NCBI GenBank assembly: GCA_964036045.1
Contig: OZ038379.1
Location: 108,764,025 to 108,828,024, forward strand
Length of the DNA stretch: 64,000 nt
Reading direction: 5' to 3'
From: Eutreptiella sp. 'Long Island Sound 2002'
Taxonomy: Eukaryota > Euglenozoa > Euglenophyceae > Eutreptiales > Eutreptiaceae
Under the pieces are notes generated by a model. It saw only the letters and a program-made list of their open reading frames with translations, ran no database searches and was not told where the DNA came from. Positions 61,848 through 64,000 of the stretch are shown here, piece after piece. Made by a program: the position numbers and the translations under genes. Position 1 is the stretch's first letter; each line of letters opens with the position of its first letter.

Positions 61848-63329
61848 CCAAACATTGTTCACTACTGCAGAGGCAAGTAAATGTGTCCATGACTGTCCGC
61901 TTGCTGCATCGCTTTGTGAGGCAGTCCTGGCATCCAACAGCCTTGATGCTTGATACGGACCTTCCAAAACTTACGAATCACAGAAAAAAAGACAACCTCG
62001 GCACAAGACTCCAATTGTTTTGAAATGGTACTCGAACGCTGCACAAATCGTTGCCAATCATTGTTCACTACTGCAGAGCCAAGGAAATGTGCCCATGACT
62101 GTCTGCTTGCTGCATCGCTTTGTGAGGCAATAGTGGCTTCTGACAGCCCAGAGAATGTTTTTGAATCAAAGAAAAAAAGTTGAGTCGTATCAGACAACCT
62201 CTGCACAATGCACAAACCAAGCAAAGTGCAACCTCCCTTTTGCAGTCCCAAATGCCTCAGAAAATCAGGCTAAAAACATTTGAGGCAAGCCGCAGGCCGC
62301 AGTATGCAATGCATGCCGCAGTTCGAGTACAAGGACAGCGCAGGGCGGCAGCCAAACTGCACATGTGGTTCAGTGACCCGGACTCCCCCTGTTGACGCCG
62401 GGGGCATGGTTGGCGTGCAGGGGCGGGTCGGACTTCTGGACCGGGAATATGTTCCCAGGACCCCACCATTGGAAAACATGAATAACCACAAAAATCGATG
62501 CACTGGCAGACATACATAAATCACAACAAACTAGGGCATGAACGCCCATCATTGCGCTTGTTGATAAACAGGGGACACACAGGCGATCTATAGCGTGCCA
62601 TGGTACTACATTTCCTTCCAACCGCTAACCGACCAGTATGTCAGACGATTCACAACAATTTGGATGACAAAGATCTGAGGCCATGGCATGGGTATCCTGC
62701 AGCCCCTGGCTGACACTGGTTCTCTATCCCACCAAGGACAAAAAAGGAAAAACGGTTGAGGACTGCATCCACTGCGGCAAAGCCGACTGCCGCCACTCAA
62801 AACGAAAAAAATTAAAGTAGTTAAGGTAATTGTCACACTGCACCACTGGCACATTCGTCGGCTCTCACTGAATGTGTGACAGAAGAATTATCCTTGCCAT
62901 GGAAACTGGTGTTGTGAATGAGGTGCAGGGCCGGGGTGCACAGCATCTGCGGCATTAGGGACACCAGCAAAGGGATACTGCCACGCTGCGAAATAAGGCT
63001 GTCGCTGAGGAAACCAACTCATTTGGGAGTGATAAGGGTATGTTGGAGGAAGATGTCTCATTGGAGACATATGAGGCTGTATCAAAGAAGCTCATCCAAT
63101 TGAAGAACAAAACAAGCTACTTCAGTGGTATACAAAGGTGAACCTTTATATCACCACCAAGTGTGTCAGGAAATATCTCATTTTCGACATTTCCGGGCGT
63201 TTTTGGTTACAAAAGCGCTTCCATGAGCCTCCATGTGGATCCAGAAAATTACTTCAACGGTACACAAAAGTTCACTCTTATATTACCACCACGTGTGTCC
63301 AGACGTATCTCATTTTTGACACGTTCGGC
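61848..63329. repeat. Copy 2: uninterrupted, contains the empty site
   Basis: Collinear with 41707-42708 plus 59841-60328. At 62831-62860 it reads straight through the position where copy 1 carries the 17.1-kb chromovirus, with CACC present once (62841-62844). Confidence 0.9.
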
Positions 63330-64000
63330 GTTGTTGGCACTCGGCGCAGGCCGCGCGCGCCGGGGCCCTGTCCCAGAACCAAATAAAAAGATAGGTAAAA
63401 CACGACGAAAAAATTTTCTGAATAGCTGAAAATAAAGCTAATTAGCATAAAAAACGCTTAGGCCAAAAAGCGCGCTGCGAACCGCGTAAAAACGCGACGC
63501 GAAATTTTCCGACGTGAAATCGGTGAATAGTCAGCGCCGTAACAACCGTAACGCTCGTAGGACCCTAACGCCGACCCTCTCGTCGTCTAACTAGCCGTAG
63601 GCGCAAAGAAAAACGCGTCGCGAGCAGCGCGTAAAACTCGAAAAGTCTTTCTAAGCCGCTGGGTCCCTTCGCCCTGCTTCTCTTCCTTTTCTTTCCTTCT
63701 CCATGCACCTACCTCCCCTCCCTCCTGCCCCCCCTCACCCCTTTTCATCAGCTTAGGCGACCGGCCCTGGGGAAAAAGCGGTCAACCCCTAGCAAGCAAG
63801 ACCACCATCTCCGCGGTCGCGTGGCAACACGTAAGTCAGAAATTTCACCTTGGTATTGCTGCTTGCGTGCGTGCGTGAGTTGCGTAGAGTTTGATTTTTC
63901 AAAGAGAAACATTTTAATTTTTGGTTTTCAGGAAGTTTTCAAAGGCACGGAAAAACGGCAGGGGTTTTTAGCAAAGGAAAAGAGGACAAAAGGAAAAAAA
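63330..64000. other. Unassigned right end; no element motif seen
   Basis: The composition changes abruptly after copy 2. There is a CpG/CGCG-rich stretch (63330-63660), a C/T-rich tract (63660-63750), and CACGTAAGTCAG at 63827-63838, which resembles a weak 5' splice donor, followed by T- and A-rich sequence. It could be the 5' flank and first exon of a host gene off the right edge, but no ORF supports this. Confidence 0.2.

Noticed and set aside
63827-63838. Possible 5' splice site of a host gene (CACGTAAGTCAG)
   Set aside because: A single weak donor-like match without a supporting ORF, acceptor or branch region in the window. It is kept only as a remark.

Overview
This window is nuclear DNA from a eukaryote with a large, repeat-dominated genome. 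I find no convincing host gene in it. Almost everything I can assign is transposable-element or satellite sequence. It includes a chromodomain-bearing Ty3/gypsy element (chromovirus) with its LTRs, relics of at least three other Ty3/gypsy lineages, a degraded LINE with RT and RNase H, a pogo/Tc1-mariner-type DDE transposon, two probable non-autonomous non-LTR insertions with simple-repeat tails, and several minisatellite or satellite arrays. The GC-rich composition, the G-run tracts and the repeat style would suit a green alga or another protist, but nothing in the sequence fixes the species.

Layout. 1-2984: degraded gypsy gag/protease (+). 3073-5758: pogo-like DDE transposon (transposase on -). 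5888-11724: a tandem 328-bp repeat, interrupted at 6357-11522 by a 5.2-kb GC-rich element with a 12-bp target-site duplication (TSD). 12483-12830: relic of a Dam-like methyltransferase domain. 12842-13560: 60-bp minisatellite with a four-unit higher-order repeat. 13743-15352: second non-LTR-like insertion with a (CTTA)n tail. 15353-18959: GC-rich sequence with proline-rich minus-strand ORFs of uncertain status. 20191-25147: degraded LINE pol (-), split by a 484-bp insertion inside a 251-bp direct duplication. 25297-26760: gypsy integrase plus a chromodomain relic (+). 29109-31830: another gypsy RT/RNase H/integrase relic (+). 31826-34355: unassigned ORFs. 34375-34990 and 35740-36560: degenerate tandem repeats.

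The right third is a nested set of insertions. An old gypsy gag-PR-Dam-RT gene starts near 36.9 kb and breaks at 40584. Its reading frame resumes at 60859, so the 20.3 kb between is an insertion flanked by a 12-bp near-identical duplication. That insert is a non-coding, satellite-like element. Part of it also exists as a second copy at 61848-63329. The chromovirus (42709-59840) inserted into the first copy, and the second copy preserves the empty site.

The most interesting object is the chromovirus. It has ~2.98-kb LTRs and a very long Gag (~1,422 aa, with coiled coils, a collagen-like GPP tract, a PPPY motif and a zinc finger). Gag, protease and pol all lie in one reading frame, separated only by an in-frame TAG and an in-frame TGA. 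The TGA falls inside a Dam-like (adenine-N6-methyltransferase-type) domain between protease and RT. Similar domain relics occur in two other elements of the window. The RT of this copy has lost its motif-A catalytic aspartate (Asp to Gly), so it is probably inactive despite its open frame.
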